A stretch of DNA of 64,000 bases from Hermatobates lingyangjiaoensis (GCA_026182355.1 JAPFBL010000529.1:242758-306757); one strand, 5' to 3'. Shown: positions 21,051 to 32,356, counted from the first letter of the stretch. Translations and numbers: made by a program. The notes: a model not told the origin generated them from the letters alone.

Positions 21051-23590
21051 CCTGTAGTCAAAACTGTGAACATATAACCAACACAACAACAAAAAAAATT
21101 GAAAATAGAGTGTACAAAGCGATGGGACTAATTGGAACAAACTAGTTGTCTAAAACAGTTTATACAGGTAATAGCTGGGTAAAATGACAGTAGTTTGAGC
21201 TCCTGCATTAGCAATATTTAATTATATATTAATATTTTGTTCAAATAAACGTCATAATTTACTGTATACCAAATTTTGCACTTCTCTTTATGCTAATATT
21301 AGCGATCCTACCAACCGATTTGATAAAATTGCAACAATTTTTACCAACCCAAGGAAAATTTGTCGATCAGTGTCATAGATATTCATTTATGGTTAGATCT
21401 TCGTCGAACTCGTCCATCTTGCACAGTAAATTAAGGTGTGTGCTGTGAAATCTGGCTGAGTTCCAAAAGCACTCAAGTAGAAAAGAAGATAAACGAGGCG
21501 AGATCGTTTACGTTGTTTCTCCCCCATGATATTACAAGGGAGAATATTTACATCAAATGGACAACTTCAGGAGGAAAATCAAATCACTACCTATAAAATA
21601 AAAACATTTACTATAATCATCTAAAAAAAAAAATTATTTACTAATAAATTGCAAAGAAACACTAATACTAATAGAGACAAACGCGAGTTTAAGAGTATCT
21701 TAGAATTTGTTTCTTATATTTATAATGATATTGGACGGACAGATCAGTCGCTTAGGCGATGTTGATATTCGATTTGGGGATTATTAAATTATTGTTCAAA
21801 ACAATTATGAACCAAAGTCTAAGCATTTAAAAAAACTTCAAATAGACAACTAACTAAAAAAAAACTTCGTGATTACAATAAGTTAACTTTGCATTGGTTT
21901 CAATTTTGGCAGATTTAAAAATAAATTCATTAAATGATTAAAACAGTGTTTTAAGTTAGCTGGAAAGATTTTAGTTTCAACTTTATTGTATGGTTATTTT
22001 ACAGTCACTTTTGGTTGCCTTTTAACGGTAAAATACGAGAGCTATTCGTAACTAGTAGTAGTTTTCATTTAAAGAAATATAGTGAAACATTTGAAACAAA
22101 TCATTTATAATTAAAACAAAATACCTTTTTTACACTCCTGCAGAATCACAAATGGATTTAAAAAGTGATAGTACCGAGTGAGTATTTTTATCCATATTTC
22201 TCAAATCCTTTGCAATGATGTCGGCCCTATTTTCTACACAAAATGCTGTAGAGTTTTAAATTCATATGATAACAATAGACTCCTAACGTGCTAGTTCAAC
22301 GTGTTATCTACAAGTATTAAAGCCTTCTTTTATCACATAATCTCACGTTACAATTGAATAATAAACTGGATTCACTCTTAAATTATGAAATCCAAGAACA
22401 TAGCTTAACAATCAGGTTTTCCTAATATAATTAATGACGTTTCACGTAACTATACGAGGGCAGACATCAATCAAGACTTATCTCCTGAACTGAACTTCTT
22501 GTTGGGCAGAAATTTACAAGTAGAAAAACTTTAATGTTATTATTTATTTATGATAAAACCCTTACAATGCTAATCCAAGACTTCTACAATGGAATAATTA
22601 ACAAAAGCAAAGTACTCACGTTTATTAATGTTTTTGTCTACGATTTGTTGTATGTTATTCGAGAGTTTTTATTCTTCGAATAAATGATAGTTCTTTAGTA
22701 ACACATTTTTCATTGGCATAAACTTGCAGTACCATTATTGGTATTGTTTTATTCGTTTAGACATATTTGACTTGTAGATAACACCTCGAACAAGCATCAA
22801 CATTGACTGTGTTGTATGGTTGATTGTTAATAAACTCTCTTTACAATTATCCAACGATTTTTTACAATATTTGTATCAGTAAGTTTTAAATCATAAATAA
22901 TCACAACTGGGCGAGAACTTGTCTAACAATTTCAGTAATGGCGATGAAACTAAAGAAAGAATAACAACACCGACATAATAGCAAAATGTCATTTACAATA
23001 AGCAGTCAAAAAACAACAGTCAAATATGGAAGGTAACACTTTTCAGCGCTGTTCACGGCAAAAACGAAAACTATTATTGGATGACCCTCCAATGTAAACA
23101 CTGGAATCACCAAATCTATACTATAATCAAAGATTCAACCAAAATTATAGAAGACAAAGAATACATATACTTCAATACTAAAATTCAAACGAATGATCAA
23201 CTTCTACTACCTTTTTTTTCAAATATAATAAGGAAGATTTATGAATGAATTATACGAAGGACTAATATAACGCTCTTTAAATATCATTCTCTTCTTATAA
23301 AATAACAAAACAGGAATTGAAAAAATCACAACAACTACTTCATAAGCAAACATAGAGAAATACATTTTACAGAAAATAAACTAAAGAAAAGTATAGATCA
23401 ACTAAAGGAACTGAATGAAATAATTTCTAAACATATTTTACAAACAACAACATAAAATAATTAGATTAAAACAATGGTAAAATCAGTCTTGGATGAACTG
23501 AATAATGATAAATCTCTTGTGAATGTATAGTAAAATATAGTTGATTTGTGAAGGTCGAAAAGCACAAGTGATGTGTTATAATGTTTAAAG
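21051..23590. other. 2.5 kb AT-rich interval, nothing recognised
   Basis: No long open frame, tandem array or known repeat end on either strand. It could be old intergenic DNA or lie within an unseen transcript. Confidence 0.4.
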
Positions 23591-23660
23591 TATGACAGGC
23601 AGTTTTGTTTTGTATTACAGTTTATATATAGACCATCATAAACGAAAAACGGGAGTTTTT

Positions 23661-23666
23661 TTTATT
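23661..23666 (-). promoter_or_regulatory. Candidate poly(A) signal AATAAA of the bHLH gene
   Basis: The minus strand reads AATAAA about 40 nt beyond the last array copy of the stop codon (23707-23710 region). If used, the whole exon-derived array is 3' UTR. Confidence 0.5.
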
Positions 23667-23706
23667 CATCCCAAACGTTGGCAGGAGTGTCATTTGGAGA
23701 CACATC

Positions 23707-25157
23707 GGCTAGAGCTCCTCTTTTTTCTTCCGAAGCTTGCCTTCCATCTGAATAGTGTTCGAGACATTGTCAACACAGTCCTGCAAGGTAGGCTGCCTGC
23801 CGTCAGGGCTATAGTCGCAGCCGAAGACTCTCCTTTAGCGGAGGGCCGCTTTCCATCTGAATAGTGTTCGAGACATTGTCAATACAGTCCTGCAAGGTAG
23901 GCTGGCTGCCGTCAGGGCTATAGTCGCGGCAGACGACTCAGCTCTAGCGGAGGACCGCTAGAGCTCCTCTTTTTTCTTCCGAAGCTTGCCTTCCATCTGA
24001 ATAGTGTTCGAGACATTGTCAATACAGTCCTGCAAGGTAGGTTGACTGCCGTCAGGGCTATAGTCGCGGCCGACGACTCTTCTCTAGCAGAGGGCCGCTA
24101 GAGCTCCTCTTTTTTCTTCCGAAGCTTGCCTTCCATCTGAATAGTGTTCGAGACATTGTCAATACAGTCCTGCAAGGTAGGCTGACTGCCGTCAGGGCTG
24201 TAGTCGCGGCAGACGACTCTCCTCTAGTAGAAGGCCGCTAGAGCTCCTCTTTTTTCTTCCTAAGCTTGCCTTCCATCTGAATAGTGTTCGAGACATTGTC
24301 AATACAGTCCTGCAAGGTAGGCTGACTGCCGTCAGGGCTATAGTCGCGGCAGACGACTCAGCTCTAGCGGAGGACCGCTAGAGCTCCTCTTTTTTCTTCC
24401 GAAGCTTACCTTCCATCTGAATAGTGTTCGAGACATTGTCAATACAGTCCTCAAGGTGGGTTGACTGCCGTCAGGGCTATAGTCTCGGCCGACGACTCTC
24501 CTCTAGCGGAGGGCCGCTTTTCATCTGAATAGTGTTCGAGACATTGTCAATACAGTCCTGAAAGGTAGGTTGACTGCCGTCAGGGCTATAGTCGCGGCCG
24601 ACGACTCTTCTCTAGCGGAGGGCCGCTAGAGCTCCTCTTTTTTCTTCCTAAGCTTGCCTTCCATCTGAATAGTGTTCGAGACATTGTCAATACAGTCCTG
24701 AAAGGTAGGTTGACTGCCGTCAGGGCTATAGTCGCGGCCGACGACTCTTCTCTAGCGGAGGGCCGCTAGAGCTCCTCTTTTTTCTTCCGAAGCTTGCCTT
24801 CCATCTGAATAGTGTTCGAGACATTGTCAATACAGTCCTGAAAGGTAGGTTGACTGCCGTCAGGGCTATAGTCGCGGCCGACGACTCTTCTCTAGCGGAG
24901 GGCCGCTAGAGCTCCTCTTTTTTCTTCCGAAGCTTGCCTTCCATCTGAATAGTGTTCGAGACATTGTCAATACAGTCCTGCAAGGTAGGCTGCCTGCCGT
25001 CAGGGCTATAGTCGCAGCCGAAGACTCTCCTCTAGCGGAGGGCCGCTTTCCATCTGAATAGTGTTCGAGACATTGTCAATACAGTCCTGCAAGGTAGGTT
25101 GACTGCCGTCAGGGCTATAGTCGCAGCCGACGACTTAGCTCTAGCGGAGGACCGCTA
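23707..25157 (-). repeat. Tandem array of the bHLH gene's C-terminal exon end (11 extra copies)
   Basis: The sequence GTCAGGGCT recurs at 23802, 23911, 24051, 24191, 24331, 24470, 24579, 24719, 24859, 24999, 25108 and, in the real exon, 25248. Units are 140 bp, with three of 109 bp that share one 31-bp deletion. Each full unit holds codons RVVGRDYSPDG through KKKEEL-TAG plus about 20 bp. The minus strand is the sense strand. Because the true stop precedes the array, the protein is unaffected and the copies would lie in the 3' UTR. Confidence 0.95.
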
Positions 25158-25464
25158 GAGCTCCTCTTTTTTCTTCCGAAGCTTGCCTTCCATCTGAATA
25201 GTGTTCGAGACATTGTCAATACAGTCCTGCAAGGTAGGCTGGCTGCCGTCAGGGCTGTAGTCGCGGCCGACGACTCGCCCCAGAGCCACTATATAAGATG
25301 CAGCCACTCGAAGCACACTCAGCTTGGACAGCTTCTGGTTGTGCGAATAAGAAGGCACGGCTCGGCGTAACGTCTCAAAAGCCGCGCTGATGGTATGAAC
25401 TCGCGTCCTTTCTCTGGCATTGGCCTCCATTCTCCTCTCCCGAGTCATATTCTTGTAATTCCTC
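25155..25464 (-). CDS. ATOH8: bHLH gene exon 2: bHLH domain and C-terminus
   Basis: Entered in phase 2 after TTTGTGTTTCAG. It encodes the whole basic and helix-loop-helix region and the KKKEEL end. The first base completes an arginine codon. Its last third is the founder, or a homogenised member, of the downstream 140-bp array: the real exon has GACTACAGC where array units have GACTATAGC. Confidence 0.93.
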
Positions 25465-27881
25465 CTGAAACACAAACACACCTGAATCAAGAAAATACAT
25501 ACCCATATTCTGCAATAAAACCTTAAAAAATGTTTCAACATTCTCAAAATTTGAATAAAAAAAGAAAGCCGAAGTCATAACTCATTAGAATTAGTGATAT
25601 ATATGCCAAATAAACACTAAGCTATTATACTTTAAATACTAAACATAATATTATTTCACCGCTGATTACATCATACTTAGCTGTAAGTATTCGACTTTGT
25701 TCTCTCAAACATTCTTAATTTTATTTTCTGCCAAAAAAAATCATAAATAAAAATTTCACTAACTTTTGGAGATCAAATCCAGCATTAATCTTATGTATGC
25801 ATTCATTTTCGAAAATCGAGTATACAAGTATTTTCATGACTGCTATTTGTAAAGAGTTGTTTTAATGGTTAAGTTTCTTTTGCTGTACCACTGTACTCCT
25901 TTAAGTGTAATAGTTCTTCTCGATCGCATTTCCTTTATTACATAAATGTATATATATATATAAATCAAAATATAAATATATTCTCTGTATATTCTCTGTA
26001 TAAAAATATAAATCAAAATACAGTCATTCTCTGCCAGCGCGAGTGGACGCACGTGCCTCTTCCTCTTCCCTTCTTCTTCCCTTCTTCTCCCTGACGACGA
26101 ACTTCAGTTCGAAATATCGACCCAGTAAGTTTTCTCGCTTCTTCTATTTGTTGTCTTTTTTCATTTATATATATATGTATATATATATATTAAAACATCA
26201 TAGAAATAAAAACCAAAAATATCAACTTCAATGTTTCGTCGAATGTCTTATTAGAATCGGGATATCATCCTAACTGGGGAGCAAAACCACACTAAGACAA
26301 ACCTAATTTCTAAGACAAAATGATTTTGTTTTGCTCCTCCATCTATGAAAATATTCTCCCTGATGACGGTGGATGCGAAATACTGATGTGAGTTGTCGTC
26401 TGAATTTATATTTAAAAACATGGAGATATCCTGGCTTTACTGAACACATCACAGAGAACATTTCGTTGATTGCTGCATTACTGAAGATTTATTGATGTAG
26501 TTTTTTGTCATGTTTAGGTCACAACATGAGTCTGTGCGCGCGGGATTAGGACTGCTCTCCTGTTGCTCAATGGATGTACTCCCAGCCTCTACTCCTTGGG
26601 CATGTATTGATATAGTTTTTGACATGTTAGGTCACGACAGCCCATGAAGTCCCCAATTCATGCTTACCTCTCCTGCCTGGAGTCTGTGCGCGCGGGATTA
26701 GGACTACTCTCCTGTTGCTCAATGGATGTACTCCCAGCCTCTACTCCTTGGGCATGTATTGATATAGTTTTTGACATGTTTAGGTCACAGCACAACATGA
26801 AGTCCCCCCTCCTCCCAATGTATGCTTACCTCTCCTTCCTGGAGTCTGTGCACGCGGGATTAGGACTGCTCTCCTGTTGCTCAATGGATGTACTCCCAGC
26901 CTCTACTCCTTGGGCATGTATTGATATAGTTTTTGACATGTTTAGGTCACAGCACAACATGAAGTCCCCCCTCCTCCCAATGTATGCTTACCTCTCCTTC
27001 CTGGAGTCTGTGCACGCGGGATTAGAACTGCTCTCCTGTTGCTCAATGGATGTACTCCCAGCCTCTACTCCTTGCGCATGTATTGATATAGTTTTTGACA
27101 TGTTTAGGTCACAGCACAACATGAAGTCCCCCCCCCAAATTCATTCTTACCTCTCCTTCCTGGAGTCTGTGCTCGCGGGACTGGGACCGCTCTCCTGTCT
27201 CTCACTCGATGTACTCCCAGCCTCTACTCCTTGCGCATGTATTGATATAGTTTTTGACATGTTTAGGTCACAGCACAACATGAAGTCCCCCCCCCCCCCC
27301 AAATTCATTCTTACCTCTCCTTCCTGGAGTCTGTGCTCGCGGGATTAGGACTGCTCTCCTGTCTCTCACTCGATGTACTCCCAGCCTCTACTCCTTGCGC
27401 ATGTATTGATATAGTTTTTGACATGTTTAGGTCACAGCACAACATGAAGTCCCCCCCCCCCCCCCAAATTCATTCTTACCTCTCCTTCCTGGAGTCTGTG
27501 CTCGCGGGACTGGGACTGCTCTCCTGTCTCTCACTCGATGTACTCCCAGCCTCTACTCCTTGCGCATGTATTGATATAGTTTTTGACATGTTTAGGTCAC
27601 AGCACAACATGAAGTCCCCCCCCCCCCCAAATTCATTCTTACCTCTCCTTCCTGGAGTCTGTGCTCGCGGGACTGGGACTGCTCTCCTGCCTCTCACTCG
27701 ATGTACTCCCAGCCTCTACTCCTCGTGACGCTACCTCCACTCCTCCCCAACGTCGCAGCTTCCTCTTCTTCCTCTCTCCATCTTCATCCTCATCCTCCTC
27801 TTCATCCTCTTTGTCTCGTTTTCTCTTTCTTTTTTCTATTACCACTTTCTCCTCCGCTTCCACCACTACGTCGCATGCCAT
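25155..27881 (-). CDS. ATOH8: ATOH8/Net-like bHLH transcription factor, 2 coding exons
   Basis: CDS joins 27881-27643 to 25464-25155 (549 nt, 182 codons plus stop). The exon 1 donor GTAAGA and exon 2 acceptor TTTCAG join in frame, splitting an AGG codon. Residues 1-80 are acidic and basic low complexity (KRKRKRDKEDEEEDEDEDGE). The bHLH spans roughly residues 90-146: basic RRMEANARERTRVH, helix 1 ISAAFETLRRAVPSY, loop SHNQ, helix 2 KLSKLSVLRVAASYIVALGR. The tail DYSPDG...C...TIQ.EGK.RKKKEE is diagnostic of ATOH8/Net, nuclear regulators of developmental genes. The start is the first ATG in frame and has a good context (GACATGG). A TTTCAG 15 bp upstream (27884-27889 region) leaves open an extra 5' exon. 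Both exon ends are amplified into arrays. Confidence 0.9.
25580..26030. other. Intron sequence with (TA)n, no gene
   Basis: AT-rich part of the bHLH intron, with a TA run at 25949-25962. Nothing else recognised. Confidence 0.4.
26030..26420 (+). repeat. Two PLE terminal repeat fragments, GTGAGT family
   Basis: First at 26091-26114: CTGACGA-C-GAAC-TTCA-GTTC-GAAATATCGACCC. Second near 26360: CTGATGA-C-GGTGGATGC-GAAATACTGATGTGAGTT, where the stem is worn. A (TA)n run separates them. Both lie in the bHLH intron. Confidence 0.6.
26530..27722 (-). repeat. Tandem array of the bHLH exon 1 end plus splice donor (about 8 copies)
   Basis: Each unit of 159-165 bp holds the last 81 bp of exon 1 (GVEAGSTSSERQ... 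to TDSRKER), the donor GTAAG and about 75 bp of intron start, including a variable C-run. Donor GT dinucleotides (minus strand) sit at 26666, 26828, 26990, 27149, 27313, 27478 and 27641. The leftmost copy is truncated. Unspliced reading stops at once (AGG TAA). The long open plus-strand frames here are periodicity artefacts. Confidence 0.95.
27643..27881 (-). CDS. ATOH8: bHLH gene exon 1: acidic/basic N-terminal part
   Basis: Open frame MACDVVVEAEEKVV, a KRKRKR run, an acidic run, KKRKLRRW, then GVEAGSTSSERQESS and TDSRKE, ending AGAG|GTAAGA. The basic clusters look like nuclear localisation signals. The 81 bp before the donor are repeated in the intron array. The reading frame passes straight into the conserved bHLH only with this donor phase. 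Confidence 0.8.
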
Positions 27882-27939
27882 GTCTTCATCTGAAACCAAT
27901 TAAAACTCTTTAGTACTCCAAAACCATAATATTGTCAGT

Positions 27940-28115
27940 TATACAAGTTCAATATATATATATTTATATATACTTTTTGGATAGAAATACGATCCGAAAC
28001 GGAGGAATATAGTTCAATGTACAAAAAAAAAACAACATTAGAAATTAGAAATTAAGTGTGTGCTTTTAATTTCTTTATATTTCTTTTTGTACATTCAGTT
28101 TTTCATATATATATA
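27940..28115. repeat. PLE terminal fragment, ATAGTTCAATGTACA family
   Basis: TACGATCCGAAACGGA and ATATAGTTCAATGTACAAAA recur at 44.04-44.12 kb and 45.97-46.02 kb, always beside (TA)n. A partial complement (TTTTTGTACATTCAG) closes the copy. Confidence 0.5.
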
Positions 28116-28117
28116 TA

Positions 28118-28275
28118 TTGTTGAAATGTACCGCAACTTCGGTAATAACGACTTTCAAACTAAGCTGTTCCAGTCTCCTGACAGTCTCACGAATCGTTAA
28201 TACTGAAGCTGCGGTACATTTCAACAAAATATGCCTCCAAGAAGATTTGCTGCCAACCTATACTAATATATATAT
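28118..28275. pseudogene. PLE N-terminal scrap, inverted pair ending in (TA)n
   Basis: The plus strand reads RIVNTEAAVHFNKICLQEDL, then LPTYTN, then (TA)n. The minus strand of the left arm reads VRRLEQLSLKVVITEVAVHF. Same block as at 19.1 and 49.7 kb. Confidence 0.5.
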
Positions 28276-28286
28276 AGATATATATA

Positions 28287-28730
28287 TTGTAAAAGACGAG
28301 CCAATCCCTGTTACGTATTACTTTGGGCACTTCTTATTGGTTGTGGGTGTTTTTTCGTTGAACACGTTTCTCCTTAGCACACTCCGTCTGCTCGGCCGCC
28401 TCAGCCTTCACTCCGGGAGAGGGCTCGCAGTCCCTACTTAATTTTCCAATAGAGTTGGATGAAGTTGCCCAAAGTAATACGTAACAGGGATTGGCTCGTC
28501 TTTTCCAATATCTAATCTGGCATTCAACCTTCATCCAACTCTATTGGAAAATTAAGTAGGGACTGCGAGCCCTCTCCCGGAGTGAAGGCTGAGGCGGCCG
28601 AGCAGACGGAGTGTGCTAAGGAGAAACGTGTTCAACGAAAAAACACCCACAACCAATAAGAAGTGCCCAAAGTAATACGTAACAGGGATTGGCTCGTCTT
28701 TTGCAATATCTAATCTGGCATTCAACATAT
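28287..28730. repeat. Fold-back with long GC-richer arms
   Basis: The arm GACGAGCCAATCCCTG...TTGGATGAAG (28293-28466) is repeated inverted at 28528-28699. The loop again contains CCCAAAGTAATACGTAACAG in inverted sense. Arms are near-identical and richer in GC than the flanks (CGGCCGCCTCAGCC). TA runs bound it. No coding assignment. Confidence 0.8.
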
Positions 28731-28744
28731 ATATATATGTATAT

Positions 28745-28945
28745 ACATATATAAAACCAATGAAAAGATGGGTTTCACGAACTAAATAAACTATATTCAC
28801 AAAAAGAAGAGACAGAAATAAAAAACAAAAACTCACTTCTATATTTCGATGGCCTCGTCATCTATCTTCCTGACGACGAGGCCATCGAAATATAGTAGTG
28901 AGCTTCTGTTTCATTTCTGTCTGTTCTTTTTGTGAATATAGTTTA
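28745..28945. repeat. Fold-back PLE terminal repeat, GTGAGT family
   Basis: Arms TATTCACAAAAAGAAGAGAC... and its complement. The right arm has CTGACGA-C-GA-GGCCA-TC-GAAATATAGTAGTGAG. Confidence 0.75.
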
Positions 28946-28964
28946 TAAATATAAATATATATAT

Positions 28965-29120
28965 ATACTCTTGAAATAAAGTGTGACATGCAGAAAGAAT
29001 CGTAAGAAAAGACTCACTTTTCAATGTTTCGACCGCCATAATGGTCGAAATATGAAGAGTGAGTCAGTCATTTGTTAAATCTCTTTCTATGTGTCACACT
29101 TTATTTTAAGTGTAATCAGT
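28965..29120. repeat. Fold-back repeat with TGGTCGAAAT core
   Basis: Arms ATAAAGTGTGACATGCAGAA... and complement, centred on CCGCCATAATGGTCGAAATA. Same GTGAGTC context as the PLE ends, but the CTGANGA box is gone. Confidence 0.6.
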
Positions 29121-29792
29121 CCCGGATCGCCTTTCATGTATCACATATATGTATATATATTTAAATTGTATACTTAAATTTGCATATTTAAGTAGCAGAC
29201 CTTCGTTTATACATGCACAATCAAATTTTTTCATCTATTTCTCTTCTTATTACTTTCCTAAACAGCTTTTCTAGCTTTCTTATTTGTTTTTTCAATTCAT
29301 CAGATATACAATAAAAAACTAAGCCAATACATTGCAAATAAAACAAAAAGATTTAATAAAAAAAATACTGGCATTAAACCAAACTTTATCATAAAACTTT
29401 GGGACAAAAGATCCTGTTAACGATTGATAACTATTAAAACAAAAACGAATTTATATATTTCATAGAATCACTGTAACGAATTATATATCTTTATATATTT
29501 AGATGTCACGAATTTATATATCAATGTCATTTCAGTACTTATTTTTATTTATATTTATGTCAACAATGAAAAATTTAATTTCCAAGCAAAGATGTTTACT
29601 GGATCAAACAGTTAGTGTTATACAGAGACCGTTCAGATTTAGATTTTAACATTGATGAAATGTTTCCAGGATTTTCTTGCCATCTATATTACGGAAGAAA
29701 AATAGATAAAAGAAACAGATTTTTAATCCATCGACTGTATCATACAGTTATACCAGTATACCAGTATACTGTGCCAGTTATACGGTATATAC
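29121..29792. other. AT-rich spacer, nothing recognised
   Basis: No known repeat end. A short open frame at 29615-29812 has no family features. Confidence 0.4.
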
Positions 29793-30726
29793 CAGTGATG
29801 GCAAATCTATGACACGCGAGTCAGTGCTGACACGCAAGCTAATTTATGGTGACAAACATCTTCAAATATAAAAAAATATCAAAATTCACATATTTTTCTA
29901 TATTTTGTGAAAAAATATAGTTCCGGCTCAGAACAGCCGGAGTTGGTTATTAATAATAATATTATTACTTACATGTAAAATTATTAATAATTTAATTCTG
30001 AAACTAGACGTGCATGTACAAATACAATAATGATCAAACCACAATATCAAATGGAAAAACAAGACTAAGATCTTTCAATCGTAACAAGCGGTCTTCGTCA
30101 GAATCAAAAACCCAACTGTTGGGTGTTTGACTCTGACGAAGACCGCTTGTTGCGGTTGAAAGATCTTAGTCTTGTTTTCCCGCTTCATATTATGATTTGA
30201 ATCAAATCAATTCTCTATATTTATATGATAACCTATTTGACATTAACTATGTAACTTTTTTTTGTGGTTACTATATATTAAAATTGTAATTAATTAATTT
30301 TTTAAATGAAAATTAAAAATAATTTGTGGTTGATCATTGATTATTATTTCACGTGTTTCTGTGAAATCTTTTATCGAAGTACAATAATATTGCGTAGTAA
30401 ATATACATATTAAAAACATTAAAATATATGGTTTTGGTATTGATATTAATATAAAAATGTATCAAGTAAATTATATATATATTACTTGATTTTCTAAGTT
30501 ACTTGTCAATGAAATATGTAAAACAAGTCTCTGACTGTAAATCATTGGTTTCAAAATTTTGATTTTTGTAATTTAAATAGCTTAAAAAATAATTAACTTA
30601 CAAAAATTATTAATATTCCTGTTTTGTTTAGTCTTTACTTTTATTTGTTTGACATGGTAGGAAAATTTTGTTTCGATGTTTTAAAATTTTGAAACGCCAA
30701 ACTCAAAAGGTTCGCCGCCATTACTG
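29793..30726. mobile_element. hAT-type element with nested PLE fold-back
   Basis: Ends CAGTGATGGCAAAT and GCCGCCATTACTG are inverted matches. Flanks GTATATAC and ATATATAC form an 8-bp target duplication with one change. A CACGTG-family PLE fold-back (30030-30195) is inserted inside. It is non-autonomous as it stands. Confidence 0.75.
30030..30195. repeat. Fold-back PLE terminal repeat nested in the hAT element
   Basis: Arms meet at AAAAACCCAACTGTTGGGTG; both carry the CTGACGA-A-GACCG...GAAAGATC hairpin or its complement. A lone CACGTG piece at 30325-30375 is probably part of the same insertion event. Confidence 0.75.
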
Positions 30727-31330
30727 ATATATACTATACCATAAATACAGTTGATGAATTGAAATTGAAGACTGGATAAACATTTTAATGCAAATAATTG
30801 AAATGGAAAACGATTTTTTTTGTTAACTTTTAGCCCAATCAAATTAGTTTTAAAGTATCATTTACTTTGTAAATACAGAAATTCTTGTTCATGTAGTCTC
30901 GATTTAAACGAATACCATATTTCTGAATTCTTGATATACAATTAAGAAAGTTGGTGCCATATTGTCAAAGATGAAATCATAAAAGAAGAATTTCTAAGTC
31001 AGGGGAGGTTTGAAGAAGAAAATAAATAATTATTTCAAAGTTGTTTTCTTTGTACTCGTAGAAGTAATAAACTGATGATTTGTTAACATCGAAAAAATAT
31101 TCTTCATTAAGGTGAGAATATAGGAAAAAATCTTAACTTTTGTTTCAAATTTAATAGAAATTATTTTTTCTCTTGAAATACATTGTGAATTCAAGAAAAA
31201 AACTATTTCAAATATATCATTCTTATTTAACGGAGAAATGTATTAAGACAAATGTATTTATCTACAAAACGAAAAACTTGGATTAACGGTCAAATTTTTG
31301 ATTCCCGAATTTCCTGCTTTGCAAAATAGC
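30727..31330. other. AT-rich spacer
   Basis: No recognised feature. It may contain the unrecognised left part of the hAT remnant that ends at 31757. Confidence 0.4.
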
Positions 31331-31333
31331 AAA

Positions 31334-31480
31334 GTAGCACTTCACACATTGCTGCCATTTACAACTACCTACTTATGTGAAACTGGATTTTCCCTTTAAA
31401 CTGCCATAGAAACCAAATACCAAAGTAGACTTAATGGTGGGGCTAACTTGAGAATCAAACTCTCAAGTTACAAAACCAAC
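31334..31480 (+). pseudogene. hAT transposase C-terminal remnant
   Basis: The frame reads VALHTLLPFTTTYLCETGFS, L, stop, TAIETKYQSRLN, then LRIKLSS. LLPF.TTYLCE.GFS..T..K.K.R.RL and LR..LS are the hallmark C-terminal (dimerisation) motifs of ZBED-type hAT transposases. One in-frame stop. The right end of the element, AAGTTTGAAAAACTGTG, follows at 31757; the left end was not found. Confidence 0.8.
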
Positions 31481-31904
31481 TCTATGTTAAAATTGCAAGT
31501 AATTCTGTTTTATGTGTTATACACTTGTGGAAAATATGAAAATCAAAATCTTTTAGTTTTGAATTTTTATTCGAAAAATACACATTGCAGTAATATTACT
31601 TTTTCAATTGTTTTTAAAAATACATGCTATTTAAAAAAGCATATGAAAATAATTATATTATGATTGTATGAAATCATACAATTATAATCTGGGGTTCCTG
31701 CGAAAGTTACTGGAACCAAAAAAGGGTTCCGCGTCGAAAAAAGTTTGAAAAACTGTGAAGTAGAACATTTGTTAGACACATAAACTAATGAACTGAACTG
31801 TGGTTGTTATAAGATTAAGAGAACATAGGTAAGAACCAATGAAGGATCAGTTGGTTACCCTATAGATTCGTAAAGTAGTATACCGAGGAACACGAAGATC
31901 AAAA

Positions 31905-32005
31905 CAGGCTTAACGTCCTCTCCGAGGGACGACCTACTCAGATTTATTCACCTCCGCGTTATAAATCAACGTTAACCACTGAGCTAACCTGGCCCCCTTT
32001 CGGTA
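31905..32005 (-). repeat. tRNA-headed SINE copy, minus strand
   Basis: The minus strand reads CCAGGTTAGCTCAGTGGTTA near 31993-31974 followed by GGAGGTGAATAAATC and GAGGACGTTAAGCC. The B-box segment is deleted. Confidence 0.7.
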
Positions 32006-32356
32006 TGGTACGTTTAAGATGAAATTCATAAAAACCAATTAAGGATCAATTCGTTCCCTAATAGACTCATAAACAGGGGATTTATTGGTCGCTTAAAACA
32101 ACTAAACAGTAAACAAAACAATCAAACTTAACTTTACTGCTTCCCGCCAAAAAAACATTTTCTATTCTTTTTCGTATATCTAGAAAACCTACGTCAAATT
32201 AATACATTTACATAACCTTAAATACGAAACTATTGAAAAACGATTTGATTCATAAACCTAGAGTTTGTAGTCATTCAAAACTCAATTATAACTTTATAAG
32301 TAATAAATAAAATACATAAGAATAATATATTAATATGTATTACTAAACACTAACTT

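Noticed and set aside
23592..23864. Plus-strand 90-codon open frame
   Set aside because: It runs antisense through the exon 2-derived array and has no family match.
26644..27728. Long plus-strand open frames with repeated FDMFRSQHNMKSPP peptides
   Set aside because: They are the antisense of the bHLH exon 1-derived array; the frame stays open only because units repeat. The minus strand has the coding logic and splice donors.
28118..28836. Two frames encoding the same peptide (YYFGHFLLVVGVFSLNTFLL)
   Set aside because: They are the two arms of one inverted repeat read on opposite strands; neither has flanking gene structure.
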